In this document: positions 7,564 to 15,047 of the stretch, in pieces
Layout of the letters: each line of letters opens with the position of its first letter
Position numbering within the stretch: position 1 is the first letter of the stretch
Virus record (IMG/VR): IMGVR_UViG_3300005747_000206
Span: 1-30,351 of that record
DNA length: 30,351 nucleotides
Origin: a virus
Reading direction: 5' to 3' (one strand)
Made by a program: the position numbers and the translations under genes
Notes under the pieces: model-generated
The model's database searches: none
Told to the model about the DNA's origin: nothing
The model's input: the letters and a program-made list of their open reading frames with translations, nothing else

Positions 7564-8610
7564 ATGGCGAACATTCAGAAGAGAGGTGATAAGTGGCGAG
7601 CGCAAGTCCGCAAGGCCGGACATCCATCCATCACCAAGACGTTTGCTACCAAAACCGAAGCCCGTCAGTGGGCGAAGCGGACAGAAGCGGACATTGAGTC
7701 CGGCGCTTTGCTGGCACGCAAACAGAGATCCGAAAAGAAGACGACGTTCGGTCATCTGATCGATCGCTACATCAAAGAAGTCCATCCCCTTAACAATTTT
7801 TGCGAGTCCAAAATTTCTACTTATCGGTTGACGCAACGCGAAATTGGTCACTACAAGTTGCATGAGATTACAGTAGAGAAAGTGTTGGAGTACGGTCGTC
7901 AACGTAGGTTGGGAACAGACGACAAGAAGGGTGTTGCACGAAGCACGCTTAATACTCAGCTTCAATATATGGCGGAGCTCGTCGAGTTTGCTCGCATATC
8001 ATGGGGCATGCCTTTTGAAACAAACCCCGTGAGAGACGCGCGCTACGCTCTCGCAAAGATGAAGTTGGTAGGCCCTAGCCGCAAGCGTTCACGTAGGCTT
8101 GCCTCTGGTGAGTACGAAAAGCTCATGGAAGCAGCCAAAGGGCACTGGATCTCACACTTCATTGTTATTGCCGTTCACAATGCTATGCGTCTTGCCGAGA
8201 TCCATCGGCAGACCTGGGAAGACGTGGACTTTGAGAATCGCACGCTTACCATTCGTGATCGTAAAGATCCGCAAGAGAAAGAAGGCAACGATGAAACAAT
8301 CCCCATGCTCCATGAGACATGGTCCCTGCTTCATGGTCTATGGCTATGCAGCAAGCAGCGAGGAAGAGTCTTCTGCCAGGTTGCTACTGCGGGCGCTGTG
8401 TCAGATAAGTTTGCAGATGTAGCGCAGTTAGCGGGCTTTGGGGATTTGCACTTTCACGATCTTCGGCACGAAGCGTGCAGTCGTTTGTTTGAACAAAAGT
8501 TAACGATAGAGCAAGTAGCGCTGGTGTCCGGCCATAAATCTTGGGACACACTTAAACGCTACACTCAACTAAAGCCTGGGCAAGTTCTTGCTGCTATAGA
8601 GGGTAATTAG
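7564..8610 (+). CDS. int: Tyrosine-family site-specific integrase (348 aa)
   Basis: Catalyses phage integration by strand exchange through a phosphotyrosine. An N-terminal arm-binding region (about 1-55, 'GDKWRAQVRKAGHPSITKTF') is followed by an SAM-like core-binding domain (about 60-165) and a catalytic domain. Visible catalytic residues: Arg209 (AMRLAEI), Lys233 region, His298 and Arg301 (HDLRH), His324 (SGHKSW) and Tyr333 (LKRYTQL), so it looks active. The start at 7564 has AGGAG 7 bases upstream; an upstream in-frame TTG at 7540 lies inside an arm-like repeat and is not preferred. Its 3' end overlaps the convergent excisionase-like gene by 17 bases. Likely autoregulated through the repeats before it. 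Confidence 0.95.
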   Translation: MANIQKRGDKWRAQVRKAGHPSITKTFATKTEARQWAKRTEADIESGALLARKQRSEKKTTFGHLIDRYIKEVHPLNNFCESKISTYRLTQREIGHYKLHEITVEKVLEYGRQRRLGTDDKKGVARSTLNTQLQYMAELVEFARISWGMPFETNPVRDARYALAKMKLVGPSRKRSRRLASGEYEKLMEAAKGHWISHFIVIAVHNAMRLAEIHRQTWEDVDFENRTLTIRDRKDPQEKEGNDETIPMLHETWSLLHGLWLCSKQRGRVFCQVATAGAVSDKFADVAQLAGFGDLHFHDLRHEACSRLFEQKLTIEQVALVSGHKSWDTLKRYTQLKPGQVLAAIEGN

Positions 8611-8803
8611 TTATTTTAGACTCTAAGAACGCCGCGACTTCTGGAGTAGGGAACAGGTATTTCTTCCCGTGTTTAATGTGCGGGAGATCTAATTTGCCCC
8701 GGTTTATTTGACTGTAAACCGACCTAGTCTCTACTTTTAACAAGGTAGCAATTTCTGGGAGGTCCATAAACGGACCATACCTTTCTATTAACAAGTCTTC
8801 CAT
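8594..8803 (-). CDS. Excisionase-like helix-turn-helix protein (69 aa)
   Basis: A MerR/HTH_17-type small DNA-binding protein: 'MDLPEIATLLKVETRSVYSQINRGKLDLPHIKHGKKYLFPTPEV' has the helix-turn-helix and wing pattern of AlpA/Xis proteins. Ribosome site GGAGG is 7 bases before ATG. It is last in the leftward operon and converges on int with a 17-base tail-to-tail overlap, so int and this gene can oppose each other transcriptionally. Role as recombination directionality factor is inferred from family and position. Confidence 0.75.
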   Translation of the reverse strand: MEDLLIERYGPFMDLPEIATLLKVETRSVYSQINRGKLDLPHIKHGKKYLFPTPEVAAFLESKITNYPL

Positions 8804-9018
8804 AGTACGGCCTCCACCAGCGCTCTTGCTTCAGAAGTCCAAGTGTTTAAATCGCCGCGAGAGAATTCACCTTTTACGACGAGACTCGGAAGGCATTTTT
8901 TTGAAGTCCACGGTTTGTTTCTAGTTTCAAGGTTGAGGCGAGACCAAACTCGCCCAATCTCCTCCCGGCAAAAATTCCAGATGCCTGTCCAGCACCTATG
9001 TCTGTGTAGATTTTTCAT
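8788..9018 (-). CDS. Hypothetical protein, Trp/Arg-rich (76 aa)
   Basis: Not recognised. Basic and rich in Trp (six) and Arg, with three Cys. The start has AAGGAG 10 bases upstream and overlaps the end of the DUF3310 gene by 23 bases; the stop overlaps the excisionase-like start by 16 bases. The ribosome site and tight packing support a real gene. Confidence 0.6.
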   Translation of the reverse strand: MKNLHRHRCWTGIWNFCREEIGRVWSRLNLETRNKPWTSKKCLPSLVVKGEFSRGDLNTWTSEARALVEAVLWKTC

Positions 9019-9244
9019 TTTGCTCGTGCTCCTTCATAGAGGTTGTTAATTGATTTAAGTACCACTGGGCTTTTTTCAGATCTTCTAAGGGTTTGCCTTT
9101 GTAACGAAATCTCCAAAGGTATTTTAGGCAGTTGCCTTTGCAATACCCTTGGAATTCGATGGGGGACATAGATGCTTCGATTGCAGTAATGCATTCGACG
9201 CTTCCAGTATTGTAATGAGGGGGGTTTTCAACTGCATCTGACAC
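8996..9244 (-). CDS. DUF3310 family phage protein (82 aa)
   Basis: Shows the DUF3310 pattern: 'NPPHYNTGSVECITAIEA', then 'FQGYCKGNCLKYLWRFRYKG' and 'LEDLKKAQWYLNQL'. This small all-helical family is widespread in phages and often lies near nucleotide-metabolism genes; biochemical function unknown. Start is GTG at 9244, with GAGGT about 10 bases upstream. The operator-like palindrome at 9268-9282 lies 23 bases before the start, so this gene opens its own regulated unit with the 76-residue and excisionase-like genes. Confidence 0.85.
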   Translation of the reverse strand: MSDAVENPPHYNTGSVECITAIEASMSPIEFQGYCKGNCLKYLWRFRYKGKPLEDLKKAQWYLNQLTTSMKEHEQNEKSTQT

Positions 9245-9267
9245 TGCTATTGCTACCTCATGTAGTC

Positions 9268-9282
9268 ATTAGACCAGCTAAT
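9268..9282. promoter_or_regulatory. Operator-like palindrome ATTAG-N5-CTAAT (site 2)
   Basis: Exact copy in the 89-base gap between the repressor stop and the DUF3310 start. Read leftward, a weak TTGCAC, 17-base spacer, CATTAT pair precedes and touches it. It would control the DUF3310, 76-residue and excisionase-like genes immediately downstream of the repressor. Confidence 0.75.
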
Positions 9283-9333
9283 AATGATACATAGAAAAGC
9301 TTAGTGCAAGGGTTTTACAACACTGTGAAAAAA

Positions 9334-9921
9334 TTAATTAATGACGTAAGTGAGTAGTGGCATCAGCTTGGCTTCTAGCTCTTTGTCAGGCGGGCATTCA
9401 CTAATTTTTACTACTTCAAGCGGGTCGCTGTTTTTACGTTTGATCACGTAGAATTCTGGTATACGACCTGCCGTTAGGCGGGGGTTTTTTAGTTTAAACA
9501 TGTTTGAACACAGCGTCATTTGACCTGCAAAACCTATTGGTCGTAAGTCTTTTTCTAGTCGTATAGCGCAGATTGCTTTGTAGTTCTCTTCAGCTATAGT
9601 CGTTACGATGCGACGTCTGTACGCTATTTCTTTAAAATTAGAGGGGGTTCTAGGATGAATATACAGCACTGGCACGCGAATGCGATTAGCCTCTACAGGG
9701 CTATAAGTGGGGTCAATTTCAAGGGGGTCAACTTCAAGAAAATTTGCTAGCTTTGCCACAGCATCAGGGTGTAAATCAGTTATGTTATTAAGGTATTGGC
9801 TGAACGCTCCCTGCGTCCATCCTAATTTTTCTGCGGCTTGGGCTTGAGTTATTTCTAAGTGGTGTTTTTTGTTTTCCCAAATCCTACGCAAGTTTATTAC
9901 CGCTTTCGGCAACGTGTTCAT
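9334..9921 (-). CDS. XRE/Cro-CI family transcriptional repressor (195 aa)
   Basis: N-terminal helix-turn-helix (about residues 23-70): 'EITQAQAAEKLGWTQGAFSQYL', recognition helix about 36-45, then the conserved 'LHPDAVAKLANFLEVDP'. The C-terminal 120 residues show no clear Ser/Lys pair of the LexA/S24 autoprotease, so SOS-type self-cleavage is not apparent. AGGAGG lies 8 bases before ATG. The gene overlaps the VRR-NUC gene by 38 bases and is transcribed with the early genes rather than divergently. Best candidate for the protein that reads the seven ATTAG-N5-CTAAT sites, one of which lies just after its stop. It could be a Cro-like or late regulator instead. Confidence 0.8.
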   Translation of the reverse strand: MNTLPKAVINLRRIWENKKHHLEITQAQAAEKLGWTQGAFSQYLNNITDLHPDAVAKLANFLEVDPLEIDPTYSPVEANRIRVPVLYIHPRTPSNFKEIAYRRRIVTTIAEENYKAICAIRLEKDLRPIGFAGQMTLCSNMFKLKNPRLTAGRIPEFYVIKRKNSDPLEVVKISECPPDKELEAKLMPLLTYVIN

Positions 9922-10321
9922 GTATACATCCTCCTGACATACATGTTGTTTCTATATGCTTGGCAACGTGTTTAAAAGGCATACCTCGCTTTATTAAGTC
10001 GCCTCTGTTGATAGGGCTAAGGAGTAAGCTAGGGTCGATTACTGTGGCCTGTCGTTCCCAGCCAACTATTAGTCCGGTTAATTGTCCGTTGTTTTGCATT
10101 TTTGTCAACCATATTCGTTGTAGTTCTGACGTGCCAAAGGTGACAATCGTGCTTTGCCGCTTAGGAAGTTGTATGTATTTATACTCAATCCATAGGGAAC
10201 CGGCGGGTCCACAATAGAAAGCGTCAGGAACGCCGCCGGTATATGTATCATGGATTTTCCATCGATACAGTTCAGCTGGAAGGTGCCGATGCACGGCTTT
10301 TATGAAGCCGTGCTCGTTCAC
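9884..10321 (-). CDS. VRR-NUC domain nuclease (145 aa)
   Basis: Small PD-(D/E)XK nuclease of the VRR-NUC type found in phages beside helicases: 'TGGVPDAFYCGPAGSLWIEYKYI' carries the G-x-PD (Asp33) and E46-x-K48 active-site motifs. A Cys/His-containing tail (TTCMSGGCIHEH) could bind metal. Starts at GTG (10321), 6 bases after the preceding stop, with no strong ribosome site, so coupling is likely. Probably processes branched or damaged DNA with the SNF2-type helicase and the Cas4-like nuclease. Confidence 0.85.
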   Translation of the reverse strand: MNEHGFIKAVHRHLPAELYRWKIHDTYTGGVPDAFYCGPAGSLWIEYKYIQLPKRQSTIVTFGTSELQRIWLTKMQNNGQLTGLIVGWERQATVIDPSLLLSPINRGDLIKRGMPFKHVAKHIETTCMSGGCIHEHVAESGNKLA

Positions 10322-10327
10322 ACAAGC

Positions 10328-11017
10328 TTATTTATCAAACGGTGTATTTGCATACTGCTCGTAAATAGCTATTGCGCTTTCGTAGTCCTCTTTTGTAGCC
10401 CAGCCTGCTTTGTCGATCTGGATGTTTTGGTATCCAGAGCCGCCTGTTGCTTTAGATGCCACAACCACTGACTTTACGTCCCACACAGTGGCAAAGCGAT
10501 CGCCGCCGATGTTACGAAGGTTGGTGTTCCAGAGCTTAGAGATCTTAGCTTTGCTTTTGTTTAGATGGAACATGACAGGTTGCTCAGCTAGTTTGCCTGT
10601 TTTGGCATCCTTCATTAGCACCATATGCGCGTGGTTCTCAAAGATCTCATAGTTATCTTTGTTGGCATCTTCGCTGCTGGCTAAGTGCTCGTGAGCTTGT
10701 GCTTCCGTCTCGAAATGGTACGCACGATAGTCAGAGACTTGCGCGCCGAAGGAGGGCTTTACTGTCCAGTAACACAAGACGGTAATGTTGAGGCAGGTGA
10801 ATCCTTTCTCAAACCGCTCTCCAGTAACGATGTTGCGGAAGTCACCCGGTCGCCAGTCACCATCGCCTTCTGCCACTACTTTTGACATGGGGTGGATCTG
10901 TACAACTTGTGGGATGATGATGTTGTTACCAACATTCTCGTTACCGCGGCCAATACCCTCAAAAGTGTCTTTGAGGTGAGCTGGGATCTTGTCTGAAATA
11001 ATTGCCATATCGTTCAT
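10328..11017 (-). CDS. Conserved phage protein, possibly ssDNA-binding (229 aa)
   Basis: A beta-rich protein with aromatic residues around residues 75-110 ('FTCLNITVLCYWTVKPSFGAQV', 'YRAYHFETEA') and a Lys/Trp segment ('FHLNKSKAKISKLWNTNLR'). The N-terminus has a Gly/Asn-rich stretch (EGIGRGNENVGNN). Position between nuclease and helicase genes, together with an OB-fold-like look, suggests a single-stranded DNA-binding or recombination mediator, but no diagnostic motif confirms it. The ribosome site AGGAAA is 7 bases upstream of the first ATG. Confidence 0.6.
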   Translation of the reverse strand: MNDMAIISDKIPAHLKDTFEGIGRGNENVGNNIIIPQVVQIHPMSKVVAEGDGDWRPGDFRNIVTGERFEKGFTCLNITVLCYWTVKPSFGAQVSDYRAYHFETEAQAHEHLASSEDANKDNYEIFENHAHMVLMKDAKTGKLAEQPVMFHLNKSKAKISKLWNTNLRNIGGDRFATVWDVKSVVVASKATGGSGYQNIQIDKAGWATKEDYESAIAIYEQYANTPFDK

Positions 11018-11038
11018 GTTTAAGTTTCCTATTTTCTA

Positions 11039-11404
11039 TTAAGTAATTCGCATTAATATTTTGCGAAGGTCGCGTTGCTCCACACCAGGTATATCAACGC
11101 CTAGAGCCCACAGTTCTCTGCATGCGATACTCGATAAACGACGTTGCATAATTTCGAAGTTCTTAGTTTCACTAAGCCAATCGAAAAACTTGTCCCAGTC
11201 AACGACAGTCGGCACAGTCTCTTCTTTGATGGAGACGGATGCGGCGTCATTGGCTGCTTTGGTTTGACCTGTATCGTCTAGCGTTGAGACAAGCCTGTAG
11301 TCCAGATCACTTTTTTCTTGATTGAGTTCTTTTAGGCGCGTGTTGATTTCGTCTATGGCTTTTTTATTAGCGACGCGCTCTTCAATGAGTTCACCTAAAT
11401 TCAT
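11039..11404 (-). CDS. Conserved coiled-coil phage protein (121 aa)
   Basis: N-terminal coiled coil (about 1-40, 'IEERVANKKAIDEINTRLKELNQEK') and a conserved C-terminal module ('VVDWDKFFDWLSETKNFEIM', 'RRLSSIACRELWALG', 'IPGVEQRDLRKILMRI') seen in small proteins of phage replication clusters. The start overlaps the helicase stop by 4 bases (ATGA) and has AAGGAA upstream. Likely a helicase or replisome partner by position; mechanism unknown. Confidence 0.7.
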   Translation of the reverse strand: MNLGELIEERVANKKAIDEINTRLKELNQEKSDLDYRLVSTLDDTGQTKAANDAASVSIKEETVPTVVDWDKFFDWLSETKNFEIMQRRLSSIACRELWALGVDIPGVEQRDLRKILMRIT

Positions 11405-12750
11405 GCTGTTTTCCTTAGTTCGTTTAGCCTGTTTAGTACGTTGAGTAGGTCTTCCATCCGCCCAAGTTTTGTTTGCAGCTTTTCGTAAACGTCGGGCTCC
11501 CAGGTATTGCGAGCTGCAATTTGAATAACCTCGGTCTTGTTGGTCTGACCGGCGCGGTAGATCCGTCGATTAAATTGCTGGTAGTGCTCAGCGTTGTAAG
11601 TGGGGGACGCCCAGATAACTGATGTGGCTCGGGTTAGAGTAAGACCGTGTCCGGCGGATTGTGGGTGCGCGAACACAACTTGCAGCTGACCAGATTGCAT
11701 ATGGTCAACAATGTCTTTGCGTTTGTTGGCGGGAGTGCTGCCATCAATGAATGCGTACTTGATGCCAGCTTTGTCAACGAGCTCTGTTAGCTTTTCGCGC
11801 TCATGCCGCCAGTTGAATGCAACTAGCGAGTGGTCGCGTGCTTGTATTAGGTCTAGCACTAGCTGGTATCGTGCATCATGAACCACGAGAGCTGCACCAT
11901 TGTCATCGTAAACAGCGCCAGAACAGAGCTGTAGGAGCTTTTTAACCTTGGCACCAGCATGGATAGCGTTAACTGTACCTTTGCCGGTATACAGCACTGA
12001 GTCCTCTGCTAGCGTGTTGTATTGCTCTAGTATCTTTGGTGGCAGATCGACAAGCATGGTGTGGACTGACTGCTCTGGCATGTCTAAACACTTTTCAAGC
12101 TGATATCGCACGTTGATATCTTTAATGGCTGCAGCAACCATCTCTTGTGCTTCAGGCTTGTCTTGCCATACGTTGGCGAAACCATTGAATATTGGGCTGC
12201 ACACTTCGTTACGAAACGCAAAGAAGCGATGTCCTAAGCGCTCGCCACCGTCTACAAGGAAAGTGGGGTGCCATATATCTAGTATGGTGTTGCTGTTAGG
12301 TGTGCCAGACATTGCGATGCGGTATTCGAACTTATTAGCAAGCTTAGCCATAGCTTTGCTGCGCTGGCTGTCTTTGTTTTTGAACGCAGTAAACTCGTCA
12401 ATACATAGAGTGTCGAAGCCATCGAGTAGATGGTCGTTTTTAATTAGCCATTTAACGGCGTCATGATTTGTAATGACAATGTCTACGTCTTCTTTGAACG
12501 CCTGTGCTCGATTGCGGGCGTATGCGAGCGTGTACTTTAGGTTTGGCTGGAACTTTGTGCAGTCGTCTCCCCAACTGGCTCCGAGAATACTGAGGGGTGC
12601 GATGACGAGAAGCTTACCTTCACGCCGTTTAGCGTAAGCGTCGAGTACAGAGCGTGTTTTGCCTGTGCCTGGATCACTTGTGACGAGAACTCTGGGGTTA
12701 TTGAGGATGAACTGTGTGGTTGCGTCTTGATGCTCAAACGGTTTTTGCAT
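11401..12750 (-). CDS. SNF2/SF2-type DNA helicase-translocase (449 aa)
   Basis: ATP-driven DNA translocase. Walker A 'SDPGTGKTRSV' (about 25-35); motif Ia 'LLVIAPLSILGASW'; DExx-type motif II 'LCIDEF' (115-120); motif III 'AMSGTPNSN' (146-154); C-terminal RecA domain with 'FIDGST', 'FAHPQSAGHGLTL' and motif VI 'QFNRRIYRAGQTNKTEV', typical of the SNF2 group. Length matches compact phage versions. In phages this helicase often accompanies VRR-NUC and PolA and acts in replication fork remodelling or recombination. The ribosome site is weak (GAGAAA region). Confidence 0.9.
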   Translation of the reverse strand: MQKPFEHQDATTQFILNNPRVLVTSDPGTGKTRSVLDAYAKRREGKLLVIAPLSILGASWGDDCTKFQPNLKYTLAYARNRAQAFKEDVDIVITNHDAVKWLIKNDHLLDGFDTLCIDEFTAFKNKDSQRSKAMAKLANKFEYRIAMSGTPNSNTILDIWHPTFLVDGGERLGHRFFAFRNEVCSPIFNGFANVWQDKPEAQEMVAAAIKDINVRYQLEKCLDMPEQSVHTMLVDLPPKILEQYNTLAEDSVLYTGKGTVNAIHAGAKVKKLLQLCSGAVYDDNGAALVVHDARYQLVLDLIQARDHSLVAFNWRHEREKLTELVDKAGIKYAFIDGSTPANKRKDIVDHMQSGQLQVVFAHPQSAGHGLTLTRATSVIWASPTYNAEHYQQFNRRIYRAGQTNKTEVIQIAARNTWEPDVYEKLQTKLGRMEDLLNVLNRLNELRKTA

Positions 12751-12766
12751 GTTTTATTTCTCATGT

Positions 12767-12931
12767 TTATTTTCCAATTACTTTCAATGTTTTTTCAGGC
12801 ATTTCGACAATGACTTGTTCGGGGTCAGGGTCTTCGCCATCGATGTATTCGTCAGCAGGAGTTAGTTTTAAAAGGAGAGTGCGGCCATCCCATTCGTAGT
12901 CATCGAGGTGAAGCTCGACTTTGATCCGCAT
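12767..12931 (-). CDS. Small acidic protein (54 aa)
   Basis: Unrecognised 54-residue product: 'MRIKVELHLDDYEWDGRTLL' then an acidic loop (DEYIDGEDPDPEQ) and 'VIVEMPEKTLKVIGK'. Alternating beta strands suggest a small beta sheet. Excellent ribosome site (AGGAGG, 4 bases before ATG) and an operator-like palindrome 21 bases upstream. It is the first gene of the unit that includes the SNF2-type helicase, which follows after 16 bases. Possibly an inhibitor or helicase cofactor; unknown. Confidence 0.75.
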   Translation of the reverse strand: MRIKVELHLDDYEWDGRTLLLKLTPADEYIDGEDPDPEQVIVEMPEKTLKVIGK

Positions 12932-12952
12932 GTGTCCTCCTGACGGTTATGT

Positions 12953-12967
12953 ATTAGCCAGACTAAT
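12953..12967. promoter_or_regulatory. Operator-like palindrome ATTAG-N5-CTAAT (site 3)
   Basis: Exact copy in the 37-base gap between the GP88-like gene's stop and the 54-residue gene, 21 bases before that start. With the flanking T and A it forms a 17-bp palindrome. It would govern the unit from the 54-residue gene through helicase, 229-residue protein and VRR-NUC to the repressor itself, making the repressor possibly autoregulated from a distance. Confidence 0.75.
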
Positions 12968-12968
12968 A

Positions 12969-13667
12969 CTAGTGCTCGAAAAATACAACTGTTTTGTCCT
13001 GAGATTCCCAACAAATAGTGCATTCTGAGCAGCTATTTAAGCGTCCTGTTTGTTCAGGACAGGGTGTATCTGTTCTGCCAAAGGTGTAGTCATCAGGTCT
13101 TCCTTTGACGACTCGCGTACTAAAAAAAGTAGAAGTATCATCTGAAAAGCGAACACGGCATTTCTCCTCGTATTTACGGTTCATTCGGACTATGGCGTAA
13201 CCAGTTTCAGTAAAAGATCTTTGATGCGTGTAGCCATAGATGTTTAACGGTTTGTACTTTTTAAGCATGCTGCGCCACCAGCCGACGTATTCAGTGCTGT
13301 AAAAGTCACCTAGCACATGCAGCCGGATCACGAAGCCTGTCTCATGCTTCATGGCGAGAGAGGCTATTTGTTGTTCTAACATTGGATAGAAGTCTGGATG
13401 AGTATGGTCATAGCGCAGCGCAAATGGCATGTTGTTGCCATAACAGTTGTCCCATTGTTCACAGTGAGTAGGGCAGGAGTTGCGCTCTTCTAAGGTCAAT
13501 GCGTACATAGGATGACCTTTCCATTTTCCTTTGGTTATCTTGTTACCCAGTTTTTTGTTGTTTCTGCCCGGTTTTAGCATGTTTAGCGCGGGCAGCTTGA
13601 CGCTTTTTAAGTATCTTGTTCTCGATAGGCTGTTTGGTAACTTTAGCTTCTCGGCAGTTGATGTCAT
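12969..13667 (-). CDS. GP88-family phage protein (232 aa)
   Basis: Matches the phage 'gene 88 protein' family: 'KLGNKITKGKWKGHPMYAL' followed by 'TLEERNSCPTHCEQWDNCYG' and 'NNMPFALRYD', then 'VIRLHVLGDFYSTEYVGWW'. Cys65, Cys69 and Cys75, plus a C-terminal cluster (PCPEQTGRLNSCSECTIC), could bind a metal or Fe-S cluster. Function of the family is not established. The ribosome site AAGGAA lies 7 bases before ATG inside the upstream 105-residue ORF, which it overlaps by 125 bases. Confidence 0.85.
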   Translation of the reverse strand: MTSTAEKLKLPNSLSRTRYLKSVKLPALNMLKPGRNNKKLGNKITKGKWKGHPMYALTLEERNSCPTHCEQWDNCYGNNMPFALRYDHTHPDFYPMLEQQIASLAMKHETGFVIRLHVLGDFYSTEYVGWWRSMLKKYKPLNIYGYTHQRSFTETGYAIVRMNRKYEEKCRVRFSDDTSTFFSTRVVKGRPDDYTFGRTDTPCPEQTGRLNSCSECTICWESQDKTVVFFEH

Positions 13668-13860
13668 TACAGATTTCCTTTGCTAATTCAGTTTTGATTT
13701 TTCGATCATATTTGCCAACAACTTTTATATGTCCTGGCTTGAGTTTGTAGGTTGACCAGAAGGCGGCTTCTGGTGGGTCTGTTGCGAGTTCATACTCGAT
13801 GTGTGTTCCGTCTGCTCTGACGAAGAAGCATTCGGTGACTCGTCCTTTGCTGTTGAGCAT
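13543..13860 (-). CDS. Hypothetical protein with basic tail (105 aa)
   Basis: Unrecognised. The first 60 residues look like a compact beta-containing domain ('VTECFFVRADGTHIEYELA', 'YKLKPGHIKVVGKYDRKI'). The last 40 are strongly basic ('ILKKRQAARAKHAKTGQ') and are encoded in the overlap with the GP88-like gene. A purine-rich stretch (GAGAGAAG) precedes ATG. The non-overlapping part fills an otherwise empty interval, which supports it. Confidence 0.6.
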   Translation of the reverse strand: MLNSKGRVTECFFVRADGTHIEYELATDPPEAAFWSTYKLKPGHIKVVGKYDRKIKTELAKEICNDINCREAKVTKQPIENKILKKRQAARAKHAKTGQKQQKTG

Positions 13861-13940
13861 TGTGCTTCTCTCTTTTTTTGTATGGCTTTAATAAATAAAA
13901 ATATTTCTATCGCGGTTAATAAACGTGAAAGCCAAATCAT
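13725..13940 (-). CDS. Possible small membrane protein overlapping the next gene (71 aa)
   Basis: The start codon overlaps the stop of the upstream 56-residue membrane protein (ATGA) after an AGAGAG stretch. The first 20 residues are hydrophobic (IWLSRLLTAIEIFLFIKAI) and lie in sequence no other gene uses. The last two thirds are Ser/Gln-rich and may simply be the alternative frame of the 105-residue gene. Real coding is uncertain. Confidence 0.35.
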   Translation of the reverse strand: MIWLSRLLTAIEIFLFIKAIQKKREAQCSTAKDESPNASSSEQTEHTSSMNSQQTHQKPPSGQPTNSSQDI

Positions 13941-14107
13941 TCGTCTCTCTCTAGTTGCAAACCAATTACAACGACTAGCGCCACGAGAAAAAAGATTGGT
14001 AATACAAAGGTGGTGACGCTTATAAACATTAGATAGATGCTGTAAAAGAGCACAAAGGAGCAGGCAGCTATGCCAACGTATTGCAGTGTTTTAATTAGTT
14101 TTTTCAT
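13937..14107 (-). CDS. Small two-segment membrane protein (56 aa)
   Basis: Starts MKKLIKTLQY, then two hydrophobic spans (about 11-31 and 33-50) and a charged end (QLERDE). The start at 14107 has GAGG 5 bases upstream and lies after the terminator at 14121-14147; a longer reading frame starting at 14203 would translate through the terminator stem and is rejected. Function unknown; superinfection exclusion or holin-like roles are possible given the lipoprotein gene next door. Confidence 0.65.
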   Translation of the reverse strand: MKKLIKTLQYVGIAACSFVLFYSIYLMFISVTTFVLPIFFLVALVVVIGLQLERDE

Positions 14108-14120
14108 AAAAACCTCACAT

Positions 14121-14147
14121 AAAAAAAGACCCCGCCGAAGCGAGGTC
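14121..14147 (-). terminator. Rho-independent terminator after lipoprotein gene
   Basis: On the minus strand, an 8-bp GC-rich stem (14128-14135 with 14140-14147, one G-U pair in that RNA) with a TTCG loop, followed by seven T (14121-14127). The wobble is a pair only in minus-strand RNA, which fixes the direction. It lies 28 bases after the lipoprotein stop. Confidence 0.9.
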
Positions 14148-14174
14148 AATAGGAGTGACCCAATGGGCCTGGTG

Positions 14175-15047
14175 TTAGTTACATGTAATAGTCTGGGATC
14201 CATCTGCGGCGGTAGTAGCCGAGCAGGTAACCATCGTGTTTAAGATGCTTTGTAGTGAGGACTGGTACTGAGTCCACACGTTGCTGTAAAGATCGTTGTT
14301 GTCAGCATCCACTGCTATTAAGGCATCCAATCCTTCGAGGCTTACTGTCTCCATGCCATCAATCCCCGCAGTGCCGAGATTGACCAGACCAGTGAAGCCA
14401 GCTGCACCCAAGTTTGTCAGGTTGTTCATGCCGGTGACGCCAAGCTGACCAGCCGTGTTTAGACCAATCGTGGAGATGGCGACATTGGAATCGAAGCCAG
14501 CCGTGCCTAGATCGACCGCTCCGTCGATACCAGCTGTGCCCAACGAGACCATGCCGTTAACAAAAGGTGTGTAGTCCACATTGCCCATTGCAGTCATGCC
14601 TGCCGTGGCAACGTCACCAGTGATCTGGTTAGAAGAAACGAATGAGCCGTATAGCGCTTGTTGATTAGCCGATTCTGCAGAGATGCGTGCAAGATCAACC
14701 TGAGAGTTGTATTTCGCCATCGTTTTGGTGGAATCAGTCTGCATCCACATCATTCCGAGGTTACTTATAGGCGCAGCTAATATTGATGCCCACTGAAAAG
14801 CCTGTGACTGTTGTGGTATCGGTGTAATAGTAGGTGTTTGTGTAAGTGCGAGTGCCATAACCGCGGCGCTTGCTGCTTGCCCATCACCAGCAGAAGCTAT
14901 TGCTGACAAAGCGTCGAACTTAGCTTGCGAAGCAGCAGCGTTTGCCTTGGCAGCGGTTTCGACTGCTTGGTAGTACTCAGTATTGCTTGACGCACATCCT
15001 GATATTAGTAGCGTTGCTGCAATTCCAGCTAATACTTTGCGGTTCAT
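14175..15047 (-). CDS. Phage-encoded lipoprotein with glycine-rich repeats (290 aa)
   Basis: Signal peptide with lipobox: MNRKVLAGIAATLLISGCAS, cleavage expected before Cys18. Ala-rich helical region (about 25-70). The central region (about 150-235) has degenerate repeats of 8-12 residues built on 'LGTAGIDG' and 'LGAAGFTG' (six or more copies). The C-terminus is Ser/Thr-rich and ends in Cys-Asn. Ribosome site GGAGG is 6 bases before ATG, and a strong terminator follows. The product should sit in the outer or inner membrane facing the periplasm. Phage lipoproteins of this kind are known as superinfection-exclusion or lysogenic-conversion factors; that role is inferred. It sits oddly within the replication module. 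Confidence 0.85.
   Translation of the reverse strand: MNRKVLAGIAATLLISGCASSNTEYYQAVETAAKANAAASQAKFDALSAIASAGDGQAASAAVMALALTQTPTITPIPQQSQAFQWASILAAPISNLGMMWMQTDSTKTMAKYNSQVDLARISAESANQQALYGSFVSSNQITGDVATAGMTAMGNVDYTPFVNGMVSLGTAGIDGAVDLGTAGFDSNVAISTIGLNTAGQLGVTGMNNLTNLGAAGFTGLVNLGTAGIDGMETVSLEGLDALIAVDADNNDLYSNVWTQYQSSLQSILNTMVTCSATTAADGSQTITCN

Noticed and set aside
7432-7965. 177-codon minus-strand ORF over int
   Set aside because: Antisense to the integrase N-terminus and across attP; no ribosome site and no domain.
10068-10082. ATTAG-N5-TTAAT
   Set aside because: One mismatch, in the middle of the VRR-NUC coding sequence and not near a start codon.
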